Below the pieces are notes generated by a model. The model was not told the DNA's origin. It ran no database searches and saw only the letters and a program-made list of their open reading frames with translations. Positions 51,388 through 61,500 of a stretch of DNA of 64,000 bases are shown here, piece by piece. The stretch's first letter is position 1. The number at the start of each line of letters is the position of its first letter. A program made the translations under genes and the position numbers. Origin of the DNA: Herbaspirillum sp. alder98 (GTDB taxonomy: Bacteria > Pseudomonadota > Gammaproteobacteria > Burkholderiales > Burkholderiaceae_D); the NCBI RefSeq assembly GCF_020179755.1, contig NZ_JAIUCY010000003.1, positions 527,775 to 591,774 of the forward strand, given 5' to 3'.

Positions 51388-52671
51388 TCATTCGACAATA
51401 CGTTCCAGCGCAAACAGGTCGGCCGGATTTTCGCGCTCGCGAATCAGGTGCGCCTGGTCGCCATCGACCAGCACCTCGGCCGCGCGTCCACGGGTGTTGT
51501 AGTTGGAAGCCATGGTCATGCCATAGGCGCCAGCCGACAGCAGCACCAGCAAGTCGCCCTCCGCGATGGCCAGGTCGCGCCCGCGCGCCAGCCAGTCGCC
51601 CGATTCGCAGACCGGACCCACCACGTCATAGACGCGGGCGTCGCCACGATTCTCGAGCACCGTCTTGACCTCATGCCAGGCTTCGTACATGGCCGGACGC
51701 ATCAGGTCGTTCATGGCGGCGTCGACCACGGCAAAGTTCTTGGTCTCGCCATGCTTCAGGTATTGCACTTGCGACAGCAGCACGCCGGCGTTGCCGACGA
51801 TGGAGCGTCCCGGCTCGAACATCACCTTGATAGGACGACCGGCATGCTTCTTCTGGCGCCAGGCGTCGACCCGGGCGAACACGCGGCCCAGGTAGTCGCC
51901 CACCGGCACCGGTTGCTCGTCGTCATAGGTGATGCCGATGCCGCCGCCGATATCCAGATGGTGAATAGGGATGCCTTCGGCTTCCAGCGCGTCGACCATG
52001 TCGATGATCTTGTCCAGCGCTTCCAGCAACGGCGCGTCGTCCAGCAGCTGCGAACCGATATGGCAGTCGATACCGACCACGTCGATATTGGGCAGCGCCG
52101 CAGCGGTGCGGTAGCAACCCAGCGCGTCTTCATAAGCCACGCCGAACTTGTTTTCCTTCAGGCCGGTGGAAATATAGGGATGGGTCTTGGCGTCGACGTT
52201 GGGATTGACCCGCAGCGAGATGCGCGCACGCTTGCCCATTTCACCGGCAACTTCGTTCAGGCGCGCCACCTCGGGAATCGACTCGACGTTGAAACACAGG
52301 ATGTCATGCTCCAGCGCCAGCCGCATTTCGTCGCGGCCCTTGCCCACGCCCGAGAAGATCACGCGGCGCGGATCGCCGCCGGCGGCGATCACGCGCAACA
52401 GTTCGCCACCCGAGACGATGTCGAAGCCCGAACCCAGCCGCCCCAGCAGGTTGAGCACCGCCAGGTTGGAATTGGACTTGACCGAATAACAGACCAGCGC
52501 ATCGGCATCGGAACGCTGTGCGGCACGGCAGGCATCGGCATAGGCCGAGAAATTCTCGACCAGCGCCGCCTTGGAATAGACATACAGGGGCGAGCCGAAC
52601 TGTTGCGCCAGCGATTGCAGGGAGACCTGTTCGGCGTGCAGCACGCCGTTGCGATAGGAAAAATGGGACAT
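51388..52671 (-). CDS. lysA: Diaminopimelate decarboxylase
   Basis: A 427-residue fold type III PLP enzyme. The PLP Lys is in VCYSVKSNSNLAVL; HLDIGGGIGITY and the C-terminal GPVCESGDWLARGRDL, GAYGMTMASNYNTRGRAAEV complete the family pattern. It makes lysine from meso-diaminopimelate. It follows the small lipoprotein gene (lptM), the usual order in proteobacteria. Confidence 0.96.
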   Translation of the reverse strand: MSHFSYRNGVLHAEQVSLQSLAQQFGSPLYVYSKAALVENFSAYADACRAAQRSDADALVCYSVKSNSNLAVLNLLGRLGSGFDIVSGGELLRVIAAGGDPRRVIFSGVGKGRDEMRLALEHDILCFNVESIPEVARLNEVAGEMGKRARISLRVNPNVDAKTHPYISTGLKENKFGVAYEDALGCYRTAAALPNIDVVGIDCHIGSQLLDDAPLLEALDKIIDMVDALEAEGIPIHHLDIGGGIGITYDDEQPVPVGDYLGRVFARVDAWRQKKHAGRPIKVMFEPGRSIVGNAGVLLSQVQYLKHGETKNFAVVDAAMNDLMRPAMYEAWHEVKTVLENRGDARVYDVVGPVCESGDWLARGRDLAIAEGDLLVLLSAGAYGMTMASNYNTRGRAAEVLVDGDQAHLIRERENPADLFALERIVE

Positions 52672-52737
52672 GGGAATCGGGTTGACTAAATCGGTTGAGT
52701 CGATCCGGCGGTGGATGCGCGGCAGCCGGTGATGCGC

Positions 52738-52959
52738 TTATTTGCTGGTGGCGGCCGGTTTGGGCGCGGCGTCGATGTCGGCGTCGGTCCGAGCGGCAGC
52801 GTCCGGCGCCACCGGTTTGGGCGCCGTGCTGATGCGCGGGTCAGGCGGGATCTGGGGCATGTACAGCGGGCCCTTCTGGCCGCAACCCGACAACGCCAGG
52901 ACCAGCAACGAAGAGCCCAGCGCGATGCCGGCACGAACAGGAGAAATGGATGACTTCAC
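52738..52959 (-). CDS. lptM: LptM/YifL-type small lipoprotein
   Basis: A 73-residue lipoprotein. The GTG start (VKSSISPVRAGIALG) gives a signal peptide ending in the lipobox LALSGC, followed by GQKGPLYMP, the conserved LptM segment. LptM assists assembly of the LPS translocon LptD-LptE. The tail is Pro/Ala-rich. It lies directly upstream of lysA and divergent from cyaY, a well conserved arrangement. Confidence 0.9.
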   Translation of the reverse strand: MKSSISPVRAGIALGSSLLVLALSGCGQKGPLYMPQIPPDPRISTAPKPVAPDAAARTDADIDAAPKPAATSK

Positions 52960-53007
52960 GATAGAATGGCGGTTTACTTCAAATCTAAGAATGCCTCGGA
53001 GTTTAGC

Positions 53008-53340
53008 ATGACAGAATCGGAATTCCTGGACCTGGCCGACGCCACCCTCAACGCCATCGAAGCCGGGCTGGAACAGGCCTGTGACGACAGCGAGCTGGAC
53101 GTCGAGTGCAGTCGCAGCGGCAATGTGCTTGAAATCGAATGCATCGATGACGGCTCGAAGATCATCGTCAACAGCCAGGCGCCCATGCAGGAACTGTGGA
53201 TTGCCGCCCGTTCGGGTGGCTTTCATTACAAATTCAATGGCAAGCAGTGGATCAACACCCGCGACGGCTCCGAGATGAGCCAGGTGCTGTCGGACGTCGT
53301 CAGCGCCCAGGGCGGCGTACCCGTCAGGCTGACTTTCTGA
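53008..53340 (+). CDS. cyaY: Iron donor protein CyaY (frataxin)
   Basis: A 110-residue frataxin. The start MTESEFLDLADATLNAIEAG is preceded by CGGAG. The acidic N-terminal helix, VLEIECIDDGSKIIVNSQ, and QELWIAARSGGFHYKFNGKQWINT are diagnostic. It regulates iron-sulphur cluster assembly by binding iron and IscS. Divergent from lptM-lysA. Confidence 0.95.
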   Translation: MTESEFLDLADATLNAIEAGLEQACDDSELDVECSRSGNVLEIECIDDGSKIIVNSQAPMQELWIAARSGGFHYKFNGKQWINTRDGSEMSQVLSDVVSAQGGVPVRLTF

Positions 53341-53489
53341 TTCTGATTCGTTCGCTGGCGCCCCCGCACCATGTTGGCCAGGGGCGCGCTTATACTGCGT
53401 GCTTTGTCGGCCAGGCAACCCGGGTTCGGGGGCCTGGACGCATTCCCGCCGCTTTTCCGCCCATCCGTCATTCGTAGCCAGCAGCATTC

Positions 53490-53954
53490 ATGCGCCGTCC
53501 CTTCCCGACTTCAGCCCGCTCCACCTTCATGGTCCTGCAACGAGGCCTGGCGCGCTTGCGCTGGATCATCGTCCTCGCCGTGCTGGCCATCGCCACCGCG
53601 TTCGGCCTGCCGCGCCTGATCGACCGCATCAGCCATGACCATAGCCCCCAGGCGCAACAGGCCGAAGCCGACCTGCGGGCGCTGAGCGCCGGACTCGAGC
53701 AGTATCGTCGCGACAATGGCCGCTATCCGTCCTCGCAACAAGGCTTGCTGGCACTGGCCATCAAGCCGCTGCGCGCGCCGGTGCCTGCGACCTGGCCGAT
53801 GGGCGGCTATGTCGAACGCTTGCCGCGCGACCCATGGGGCCATTCTTACCAGTACAGCGCCGATGAAGAAGGCGCCAGCTACCAGTTGTTCTCTTTCGGC
53901 CAGGCCGAGCCCGGGGACGATGCAGACGATTCGCACGTGATCCAGCTTCATTGA
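53490..53954 (+). CDS. GspG-like pseudopilin domain protein lacking a prepilin cleavage site
   Basis: A 154-residue protein. One N-terminal membrane helix (LRWIIVLAVLAIATAFGLPR) is followed by a clear GspG C-terminal domain (DLRALSAGLEQYRRDNGRYP, SSQQGLLALA, YVERLPRDPWGHSYQY, SFGQAEPGDDADDSHVI). The usual G-F-T-L-I-E prepilin peptidase site is missing; Arg stands near the position of the conserved Glu. It is an orphan, with no other type II secretion genes around. ATG at 53529 is an alternative start. It may be a membrane-anchored relative rather than a working pseudopilin. Confidence 0.8.
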   Translation: MRRPFPTSARSTFMVLQRGLARLRWIIVLAVLAIATAFGLPRLIDRISHDHSPQAQQAEADLRALSAGLEQYRRDNGRYPSSQQGLLALAIKPLRAPVPATWPMGGYVERLPRDPWGHSYQYSADEEGASYQLFSFGQAEPGDDADDSHVIQLH

Positions 53955-53974
53955 GCTGGTTTTACGCACAGTCG

Positions 53975-53999
53975 AAGCGGCCAATGGCCGCTTTTTTTT
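53975..53999 (+). terminator. Intrinsic terminator after the GspG-like gene
   Basis: AAGCGGCC, loop AAT, GGCCGCTT (53975-53993), followed by a run of eight T. Confidence 0.88.
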
Positions 54000-54159
54000 C
54001 GCCCCAAATTCCCATGAATCAATAATTTACTCGCATCTTTAACAGCAATACAGACACCCAAACACCAGTGTCAGCAGTTTGTCAGGAATTGATTTGTTGT
54101 TTCATCAACACAATTACTCGCAAAAACATTACGCATTTTTACAATTTATACGTAATATA

Positions 54160-54178
54160 AATAAAAATAATTCCTATT
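54160..54178. promoter_or_regulatory. Possible Fur box before the TonB-dependent receptor
   Basis: AATAAAAATAATTCCTATT matches about 12 of 19 positions of the Fur consensus GATAATGATAATCATTATC. It is 25 bases before the ATG of a siderophore receptor. The match is weak and the region is AT-rich, so chance is possible. Confidence 0.35.
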
Positions 54179-54202
54179 AACTGCCAACACGAAAGTCTTG
54201 TC

Positions 54203-56335
54203 ATGATGTTCCGCCTCAAGCCCGGCCGCCTGGCCGTGTTGACCGCTCTGTCCGCCTGTTCCATCAGCCCCGCCGTGATCGCCCAAAGTACCGACAGCCT
54301 GCCGCAGGTCCAGGTCAGCGGCGCGCGCGCCAATGACGCCTACGTGGCGCCGACATCGGTGTCGGGCACCAAGAGCGAAGCGCCGCTGCGCGATGTGCCG
54401 CAGACCATCAACGTGGTGCCGGCGCAAGTCATCCGCGACCAGAATGCGACCTCGCTGCAGGATGTGCTCAAGAACGTGCCGGGCCTGGGCATGTCGACCG
54501 GCGATGGCCAGCGCGACCAGGTGTTCATCCGTGGCTTCACCGCCATCGGCGATCAGTTTGTCGACGGCTTCCGCGACGATGCGCTGTATTTCCGCGACCT
54601 GTCGAATGTGGACACGCTGGAAGTGGTCAAGGGACCGGCGGCCGTGCTGTATGGCCGTGGATCCTCGGGTGGCCTGATCAACCGCGTGACCAAGAAGCCG
54701 GGCATCGACATCAATGACGTCAGCTTCACCGCCAACAGCACCGCCGGCCGTCGCGCCGAGCTGGATGTGGGCCGTGGCGCCGGCGACGGCGTGGTGTCGT
54801 GGCGCCTGACCGGTGCCGTCGAACGCGGCGACAGCTATCGCGCCCAGCAGGGCATCGACCGCACCGCCATCGCGCCATCGATGGAACTGCGCTTCTCGGC
54901 CGACACCAAGTTGCTGCTGCAGGCCGATTACCTGGAAGACCGCCGCCTGACCGACTTCGGCATTCCGTCCTATCGCGGCCGTCCGGTCAACGTCGACCCC
55001 GGCACCTACTACGGCGCCAGCAATGCGCGCGATGCCGATTTCAGCCAGTCGCGCGTCGCGTCGACCACCGCCACCTTTACGCATCGGCTCAACGACACGC
55101 TGTCGTTCCGTAACGGCTTCCGGTATTACGACTACAAGCTGAACCGCAACAACACCAACATCAGCGGCAACGTCAACGAAGTGGCCGGCACCATGACGCT
55201 GGGACACGCCAAGCTGGTGCGCGAAGAGAACGGCTGGTTCAACCAGAGCGAACTGACCCAGAAGCTCGATCTTGGCGGCATCAAGAACGAAATCCTCTAC
55301 GGCGTCGAATTTGGCAGCCAGAAGAAAGACTCCTTCAGCTACAGCGGGCTGACCACCTTCGCCAACATTTCGATCTTCAATCCGGTGCTGCCACTGGTCA
55401 ATCCCAACGCGCTGGGTGCGCCCACCTCGACCTACGGCACCTATGACACGCTAGGTGCCTACCTGCAGGATTCGATCACCTTCAACCCGCAGTGGAAAGC
55501 ACTGGTCGGATTGCGCTACGACAGCTTCAAGCAGAAGTCGCGCATCGTCGGCGGCACCGCGCCCGGCGACCTGTCGCGCACCGACAATGCCTACAGCCCG
55601 CGCGCCGGCCTGGTGTGGCAACCGACCGAAACCCAGTCGTATTACCTGTCGTGGAGCCGTTCGTTCCAGCCGTCCGCAGAATTGCTGCCGCTGGCCGTGA
55701 CCAACGCCAACATCGCGCCGGAATCGACCCGCAACACCGAAGCCGGCGCGAAGTTTGATTTCCTGGAAGGCCGTGCCAGCGCCACCGTCTCGGTTTTCCG
55801 CCTTGAACGCGACAATATCAAGGCCACCGATCCGACCAACAACAACCGCATCATCCCGGTCGGCAAGCAACGCACCGACGGCATGGAACTGACCACCAGC
55901 GCCGATCTCAAGGGCGGCTGGAAAGTCATGGCGGGCTATGCGTACCTCAACGCCGTCATTACCGACTCGATCGCAGTGGACCGCAGCGTCAACGGTACCG
56001 GTGATGTGCCTTTCAAGGGCAAGAACGCCACCCTCACACCGAAGCACAGCGCCAACCTGTGGCTGACCAAGGACCTGGGTAGCGGCTTCACCGTCGGCGG
56101 CGGCGGCAATGCCGTGGCGGCCCGCTTCGCCAATCCGGGCAACACCGTCACCCTGCCTGGCTATGTCACCGCCGACGCCATGGCAGCGTATCGCACGGCC
56201 AAGTACGAGATCCAGTTGAACCTGAACAACATCTTCAACACCGGCTATATCGTCTCGGGTCACGGCACCAGCCCCAACCTGAGCCTGCCGGGCGCGCCGC
56301 GCAACGTGGCGCTGACCTTGCGCTATCACATGTAA
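54203..56335 (+). CDS. TonB-dependent siderophore receptor (catecholate/Fiu-like)
   Basis: A 710-residue outer-membrane receptor. The signal peptide is at 1-28 (ending AVIAQ), a TonB-box-like LPQVQVSG at about 33 and the plug domain at 55-165 (PLRDVPQTINVVPAQVIRDQ, VLYGRGSSGGLINRVTKKPG). The barrel follows, ending GAPRNVALTLRYHM with a terminal aromatic-rich strand. The plug block DGFRDDALYFRDLSNVDTLE is typical of the Fiu/catecholate siderophore group. No biosynthesis or sigma genes are attached, and it lacks the N-terminal STN extension, so it is not itself a signalling receptor. Confidence 0.92.
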   Translation: MMFRLKPGRLAVLTALSACSISPAVIAQSTDSLPQVQVSGARANDAYVAPTSVSGTKSEAPLRDVPQTINVVPAQVIRDQNATSLQDVLKNVPGLGMSTGDGQRDQVFIRGFTAIGDQFVDGFRDDALYFRDLSNVDTLEVVKGPAAVLYGRGSSGGLINRVTKKPGIDINDVSFTANSTAGRRAELDVGRGAGDGVVSWRLTGAVERGDSYRAQQGIDRTAIAPSMELRFSADTKLLLQADYLEDRRLTDFGIPSYRGRPVNVDPGTYYGASNARDADFSQSRVASTTATFTHRLNDTLSFRNGFRYYDYKLNRNNTNISGNVNEVAGTMTLGHAKLVREENGWFNQSELTQKLDLGGIKNEILYGVEFGSQKKDSFSYSGLTTFANISIFNPVLPLVNPNALGAPTSTYGTYDTLGAYLQDSITFNPQWKALVGLRYDSFKQKSRIVGGTAPGDLSRTDNAYSPRAGLVWQPTETQSYYLSWSRSFQPSAELLPLAVTNANIAPESTRNTEAGAKFDFLEGRASATVSVFRLERDNIKATDPTNNNRIIPVGKQRTDGMELTTSADLKGGWKVMAGYAYLNAVITDSIAVDRSVNGTGDVPFKGKNATLTPKHSANLWLTKDLGSGFTVGGGGNAVAARFANPGNTVTLPGYVTADAMAAYRTAKYEIQLNLNNIFNTGYIVSGHGTSPNLSLPGAPRNVALTLRYHM

Positions 56336-56353
56336 GCCTGGGCCTGGTCCATG

Positions 56354-56390
56354 AAAAAACCTCCGTCGGAGCAATCCGCGGAGGTTTTTT
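56354..56390. terminator. Bidirectional terminator between the receptor and hslU
   Basis: AAAAAACCTCCG (56354-56365) pairs with CGGAGGTTTTTT (56379-56390). T-runs on both strands suit the two convergent genes. Confidence 0.88.
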
Positions 56391-56415
56391 TTTACGCCCT
56401 CGATGAGGTCATGCC

Positions 56416-57768
56416 CTACAGCACGTAACGCGACAGGTCTTCGTTGACCGCCAGCTCACCGAGGCGCTGGTCGACATAATCGCCATCGATGGTAAAACCG
56501 GCCACGCCGGCTTCGCCGGCGGTAAACGAGATTTCCTCGAGCAGCTTTTCCATCACGGTGTAAAGGCGACGGGCACCGATGTTCTCGGTCTTTTCGTTGA
56601 CCGAGTACGAGATCTCGGCCAGGCGCTTGATGCCGCTTTCGGCGAACTCGATCTTGACCCCTTCGGTCGCCAGCAAGGCTTCGTACTGCTTGGTCAGGCA
56701 GGCGTCGGTGCCGGTCAGGATGCGCTCGAAATCGGCAATCGACAACGAATCCAGTTCGACCCGGATCGGAAACCGCCCCTGCAATTCTGGGATCAGGTCC
56801 GACGGCTTGGCCAGGTGGAACGCACCCGACGCGATGAACAGGATGTGGTCGGTCTTGATCATGCCGTACTTGGTGTTGACGGTCGTGCCTTCGACCAGCG
56901 GCAGCAGGTCGCGCTGCACGCCGGCGCGCGAGACATCGGCGCCGCCGTTCTGCGAGCGGGTGGCGATCTTGTCGATCTCGTCCAGGAACACGATGCCATT
57001 CTGCTCGACATTGGCGATGGCGCGCTGCTTCAACTCTTCTTCGTTGACCAGCTTGCCGGCCTCATCCTCGATGAGCAACTTCATCGCTTCGCTGATCTTG
57101 ACCTTGCGCGCCTTCTTGCGCTGGTTGCCCATGCCCGAGAACATCGACTTGATCTGCTCGGTCATTTCTTCCATGCCGGGGGGCGCCATGATTTCCATCG
57201 CCGCGCCGCCATCGGCCACCTCGATCTCGATCTCGCGATCATCCAGCGCACCTTCGCGCAGACGCTTGCGCAGGGTCTGGCGGGTGGTGTTCTTGTCGTC
57301 CTTGTCGGCGCCGCTGGTGCTGCCACTGCCATCGCTGGTAAAGCCGAAGTCGCGCGCAGGCGGCACCAGGATATCGAGGATACGGTCTTCAGCCGCGTCC
57401 TCGGCGCGCGCGCGCACCTTGCGCACTTCGTGCTCGCGGGTCTGCTTGATGCCGATGTCGATCAGGTCACGGATGATGGTGTCGACATCACGCCCGACAT
57501 AGCCCACTTCGGTGAACTTGGTCGCTTCGATCTTGATGAAGGGGGCGTCGGCCAGCTTGGCCAGGCGGCGCGCGATCTCGGTCTTGCCCACGCCGGTGGG
57601 ACCGATCATCAGGATGTTCTTGGGCGTGATCTCGTGGCGCAGCGGTTCCTCGACCTGCTGGCGCCGCCAGCGGTTGCGCAGCGCGATGGCCACCGCGCGC
57701 TTGGCGCGGGCCTGGCCGACGACGTGCTTGTCGAGTTCCGAAACGATCTCATTGGGTGTCATGTTCAT
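56416..57768 (-). CDS. hslU: ATP-dependent protease ATPase subunit HslU
   Basis: A 450-residue AAA+ protein starting [19 protein letters not shown]. Walker A is GPTGVGKTE and Walker B is [10 protein letters not shown], with the I-domain between (about 110-245). The C-terminal SRYVL tail docks into HslV. It unfolds substrates for the HslV peptidase. It follows hslV in the same operon. Confidence 0.96.
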   Translation of the reverse strand: MNMTPNEIVSELDKHVVGQARAKRAVAIALRNRWRRQQVEEPLRHEITPKNILMIGPTGVGKTEIARRLAKLADAPFIKIEATKFTEVGYVGRDVDTIIRDLIDIGIKQTREHEVRKVRARAEDAAEDRILDILVPPARDFGFTSDGSGSTSGADKDDKNTTRQTLRKRLREGALDDREIEIEVADGGAAMEIMAPPGMEEMTEQIKSMFSGMGNQRKKARKVKISEAMKLLIEDEAGKLVNEEELKQRAIANVEQNGIVFLDEIDKIATRSQNGGADVSRAGVQRDLLPLVEGTTVNTKYGMIKTDHILFIASGAFHLAKPSDLIPELQGRFPIRVELDSLSIADFERILTGTDACLTKQYEALLATEGVKIEFAESGIKRLAEISYSVNEKTENIGARRLYTVMEKLLEEISFTAGEAGVAGFTIDGDYVDQRLGELAVNEDLSRYVL

Positions 57769-57821
57769 GGCGGTGTTGTCCTGTCTGCGTTGCAATCGAT
57801 GCGCTCACGGGCGCGGCCAGC

Positions 57822-58358
57822 TTATTCCAGCGTCTCGATGATGTGGTTCAGGTTGGTGTAGATGCACAGTTCGCCGGCGATGGTCAGCGATTTCTTGATG
57901 ATCTCGGCCGGCGACAGGTCGGTATTTTCCTGCAGCGCCTTGGCCGCCGATTGGGCGTAGCTGCCGCCGGAACCGATGGCGCCGATGCCGTCGGTAGGCT
58001 CCAGCACGTCGCCATTGCCGGTGATGACCAGGGTGCTCTCGCGATCAGCTGCCAGCAGCATGGCTTCGAGCCGGCGCAGCATGCGATCGGTCCGCCAGTC
58101 CTTGGCCAGTTCGACCGAAGCGCGCATCAGGTTGCCCTGGTGTTTCTCGAGCTTGGCCTCGAACAGGTCGAGCAGGGTGAAGGCATCGGCGGTGCCGCCG
58201 GCAAAACCGACCAGGACCTTGCCGTGGTAAAGCTTGCGCACCTTGCGGGCGGTGCCCTTCATGACGATGTTACCGAGCGTCACCTGGCCATCGCCGCCCA
58301 GCGCGACCTGATTGCCGCGTCGCACGGAGAGGATGGTGGTGCCGTGAAATTGTTCCAT
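57822..58358 (-). CDS. hslV: ATP-dependent protease subunit HslV
   Basis: A 178-residue threonine protease. The mature catalytic Thr follows Gly in [20 protein letters not shown], so a short propeptide (MEQFHG) must be removed; E. coli HslV has only Met before the Thr. [12 protein letters not shown] and the C-terminal [15 protein letters not shown] fit the family. It is heat-shock induced in known relatives. Confidence 0.95.
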   Translation of the reverse strand: MEQFHGTTILSVRRGNQVALGGDGQVTLGNIVMKGTARKVRKLYHGKVLVGFAGGTADAFTLLDLFEAKLEKHQGNLMRASVELAKDWRTDRMLRRLEAMLLAADRESTLVITGNGDVLEPTDGIGAIGSGGSYAQSAAKALQENTDLSPAEIIKKSLTIAGELCIYTNLNHIIETLE

Positions 58359-58506
58359 ATTTGCCTCTGATCAATAGGAGCGGGAGAGTGCTTGTGGGCC
58401 GCTGGCGCGCTTGCAACTAATGATTAGTACCCAAGTTTTTTCGAGATGGGGCTGTTCGGAGGAATTGCAAGCAGTTGCCAAAGCGGCAACTTGGTCGACA
58501 AGCAAA

Positions 58507-58540
58507 AACGGGCGTCCGGCTATTCGCCGAGACGCCCGTT
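58507..58540 (-). terminator. Intrinsic terminator after putA
   Basis: AACGGGCGTC (58507-58516), an inner CGGC/GCCG stem and GACGCCCGTT (58531-58540), with a T-run on the minus strand from the A-run at 58504-58508. Confidence 0.87.
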
Positions 58541-58562
58541 CGCACCGTGGCCCGAAAAACGA

Positions 58563-61500
58563 TCAGACCGATATCGTCATCAGGCTGGCATTGCCGCCGG
58601 CGGCGGTGGTATTGACGCACAGGGCGCGTTCGGCCAGCAGGCGCCACAGCGCAATTGCGCTGGCGTCGCCGCACACGATCAATGGCACCAGCGCGCCGTC
58701 ACGAGCGGCCAGGCGCGCACGCCATTCCTGCGCCAGGTGGCTGTCGACCAGGGCCGCCTGCAGCGGCTCGCCGTCGAGCGAGTCCGATTGGCGGATGGCG
58801 CTGCGCACCTGCTGCGGCAGGCCGCTGGGGATGAACGCCGCAGTCGCCGCATCGACCACCACCGTGTTGCCCGTGGCCAGTGCCGCGGCCAGGGCGTTGA
58901 GCAGCGTGGCGGTGCTGCTGGCCACGCACAGCACCAGGCCGCGCGGCGCGAAGGCCAGGGTGTTGCGTTCACCGGTGGGGCCGGGCAGCAACAGGCTGCG
59001 ATGCAGCAGACTGTCGTCGCGATAGCGGCCGGCCACCGTCACCAGTCGTTCGTGACCATGCGTGCGCGCCCATTGCAGCAGGCTCTCCAGCAACGCATTG
59101 GTGTTGCCGGCGCGGGTAGCGCGTTGCAGTTCTTCCTGCAATTGCGGATTGCGTTGCAGGCGTTTCAGGTACAGCGGGCCACCGGCCTTGGGACCGGTGC
59201 CGGACTTGCCTTCGCCGCCGAATGGCTGGACCCCGACCACGGCGCCGACGATATTGCGGTTGATGTAGATGTTGCCCACATGCGCACGGTTGGCCACGTA
59301 GTCGATGGTCTCGTCGATGCGCGAATGCACGCCCAGGGTCAGGCCGTAACCGGTGGCATTGATGGCATCCACCAGTTGGCCCAGCTGGTCGCGCCGATAG
59401 CGCAGCACGTGCAGCACCGGGCCGAACACTTCGCGCTGCAACTGATCCAGTCGATCGATCTCGATCACGGTCGGCGCCACGAAGGTACCGTGTTCACAAT
59501 CGGGACCCAGCGGCAACTGGTGCACCGAGCGCGCCGTGCCACGCATGCGTTCGATATGCGCCAGCAGGTTGTCGCGCGCCTCGGCGTCGATCACCGGTCC
59601 GATGTCGGTCGACAAGCGGTCCGGGCGACCCACCCGCAACTCGGCCATCGCCCCCTTCAGCATCTCCAGCGTGCGATCGGCGATGTCTTCCTGCAGGCAC
59701 AGCACGCGCAGCGCCGAGCAGCGCTGGCCGGCGCTGTCGAACGCCGAGGACAGCACGTCCACCACCACCTGCTCGGCCAGTGCGCTGGAATCGACGATCA
59801 GTGCGTTCTGGCCACCGGTCTCGGCAATCAACGGGACTTCACCATGCTCGCCGTGGTCGCCATGGTCGCGCCGCGCCAGTGTCTGGTTGATCAGTTGCGC
59901 CACTTCGGTCGAACCGGTGAAAATCACGCCCTTGACGCGCTCGTCCGAGGTCAGTGCCGCGCCCACGGTCTCGCCACGGCCCGGCAGCAATTGCAGCGCC
60001 GCCAGCGGCACGCCCGCCTGATGCAGCAACTGCACCGCGCGATGGGCGATCAATGCGGTCTGCTCGGCCGGCTTGGCCAGCACCACATTACCGGCCGCCA
60101 GCGCCGCGCTGACTTCGCCGATGAAGATGGCCAGCGGGAAATTCCAGGGGCTGATGCACACCACCGGCCCCCACGCCAGGACATTGCCATCGTGGCGCGC
60201 GGCCACCGCGTAGTAACGCAGGAAATCGACTGCTTCGCGCACTTCGGCAATCGCATTGGGCAGCGACTTGCCCGCTTCGCGCACGGCCAGCGCCATCAGT
60301 TCGGCCAGGTTGGCTTCGAGCAGGTCAGCCGCACGCAGCAACATCGCCGCGCGCTCGGCCGCCGGGGTGGCCTGCCATTGCGGCGCGAAGTCGGTGGCCG
60401 CACGCAACGCGGTCTCGACATCGGCCAACTCGGCTTCGATCAGTTCACCCACGACTTCACGGTGGTCAGCCGGATTGCTCACCAGTTGCACGGACGACGC
60501 GCTGACCGGCCCGGCCACCAGCGGCGCGGCCTGCCAGCGGCGCCCCGCCATGCCGGTGAAAAGCGCATCGAGGTGACGCAAGCGATCTTCGTTGGAGAGG
60601 TCGATGCCACTCGAATTCTTGCGTTCCTGGCCGTACAGGTCGAGCGGCAATGCAATCGCCGGATGCGGCAAGCCACCTTGCTCGCGCACGATATCGATCG
60701 GATCTGCCACCAGTTGATCCAGTGGCACCGCCTCGTCCACGATCTGGTTCACGAACGACGAATTGGCGCCGTTTTCCAGCAGGCGACGCACCAGGTAGGC
60801 CAGCAAGGTCTGGTGCGAACCGACCGGCGCATAGACGCGGCAAGCCTTGCCCAGCTGTTCGGCGCCCACCACCTGGTCATACAGGGTTTCACCCATGCCA
60901 TGCAGGCACTGGAATTCGTAGTCGTCAACGCCACGGGCACGCGCCCAGTGCCAGATCGCAGCCAGCGTGTGCGCATTGTGGGTGGCGAATTGCGGATAGA
61001 TGACGTCGGTGGCGGCCAGCAGTTTCTGGGCGCAGGTCAGGTAGGACAGGTCGGTGTGAACCTTGCGGGTGTAGACCGGATAGCCTTCGAGACCATCGAC
61101 CTGGGCGCGCTTGATCTCGCTATCCCAATAGGCGCCCTTGACCAGGCGGATCATCAGGCGGCGCTGATGGCGACGGGCCAGCTCGACCAGGTAGTCGATG
61201 ACGAACGGGCAGCGCTTCTGGTAACCCTGCACCACGAACCCGAGGCCATCGAATCCGGCCAGGTCGGGGTCGGCCACCAGCGCGGCCATCAGGTCGAGCG
61301 ACAGCTCCAGGCGGTCGGCCTCTTCGGCATCGATGTTCAAGCCGATGTCGTACTGCCTGGCCAGCAGCAGCAACTGCTTCAGGCGCGGCAGCAGCTCGTC
61401 CATCACCCGCGCACGCTGGGCGCGCGAGTAACGCGGGTGCAGTGCCGACAGCTTCACCGAGATGCCGGGACCATCCTTGATCCCGCGCCCGTTGGAGGCA

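Noticed and set aside
53490..53954. A complete type II secretion or type IV pilus locus.
   Set aside because: Only one GspG-like gene is present and it lacks a prepilin cleavage site.
54203..56335. The TonB-dependent receptor considered as the signalling receptor for the FecI/FecR pair.
   Set aside because: It lacks an N-terminal STN extension and is 14 kb from the sigma genes; the separate STN protein fills that role.
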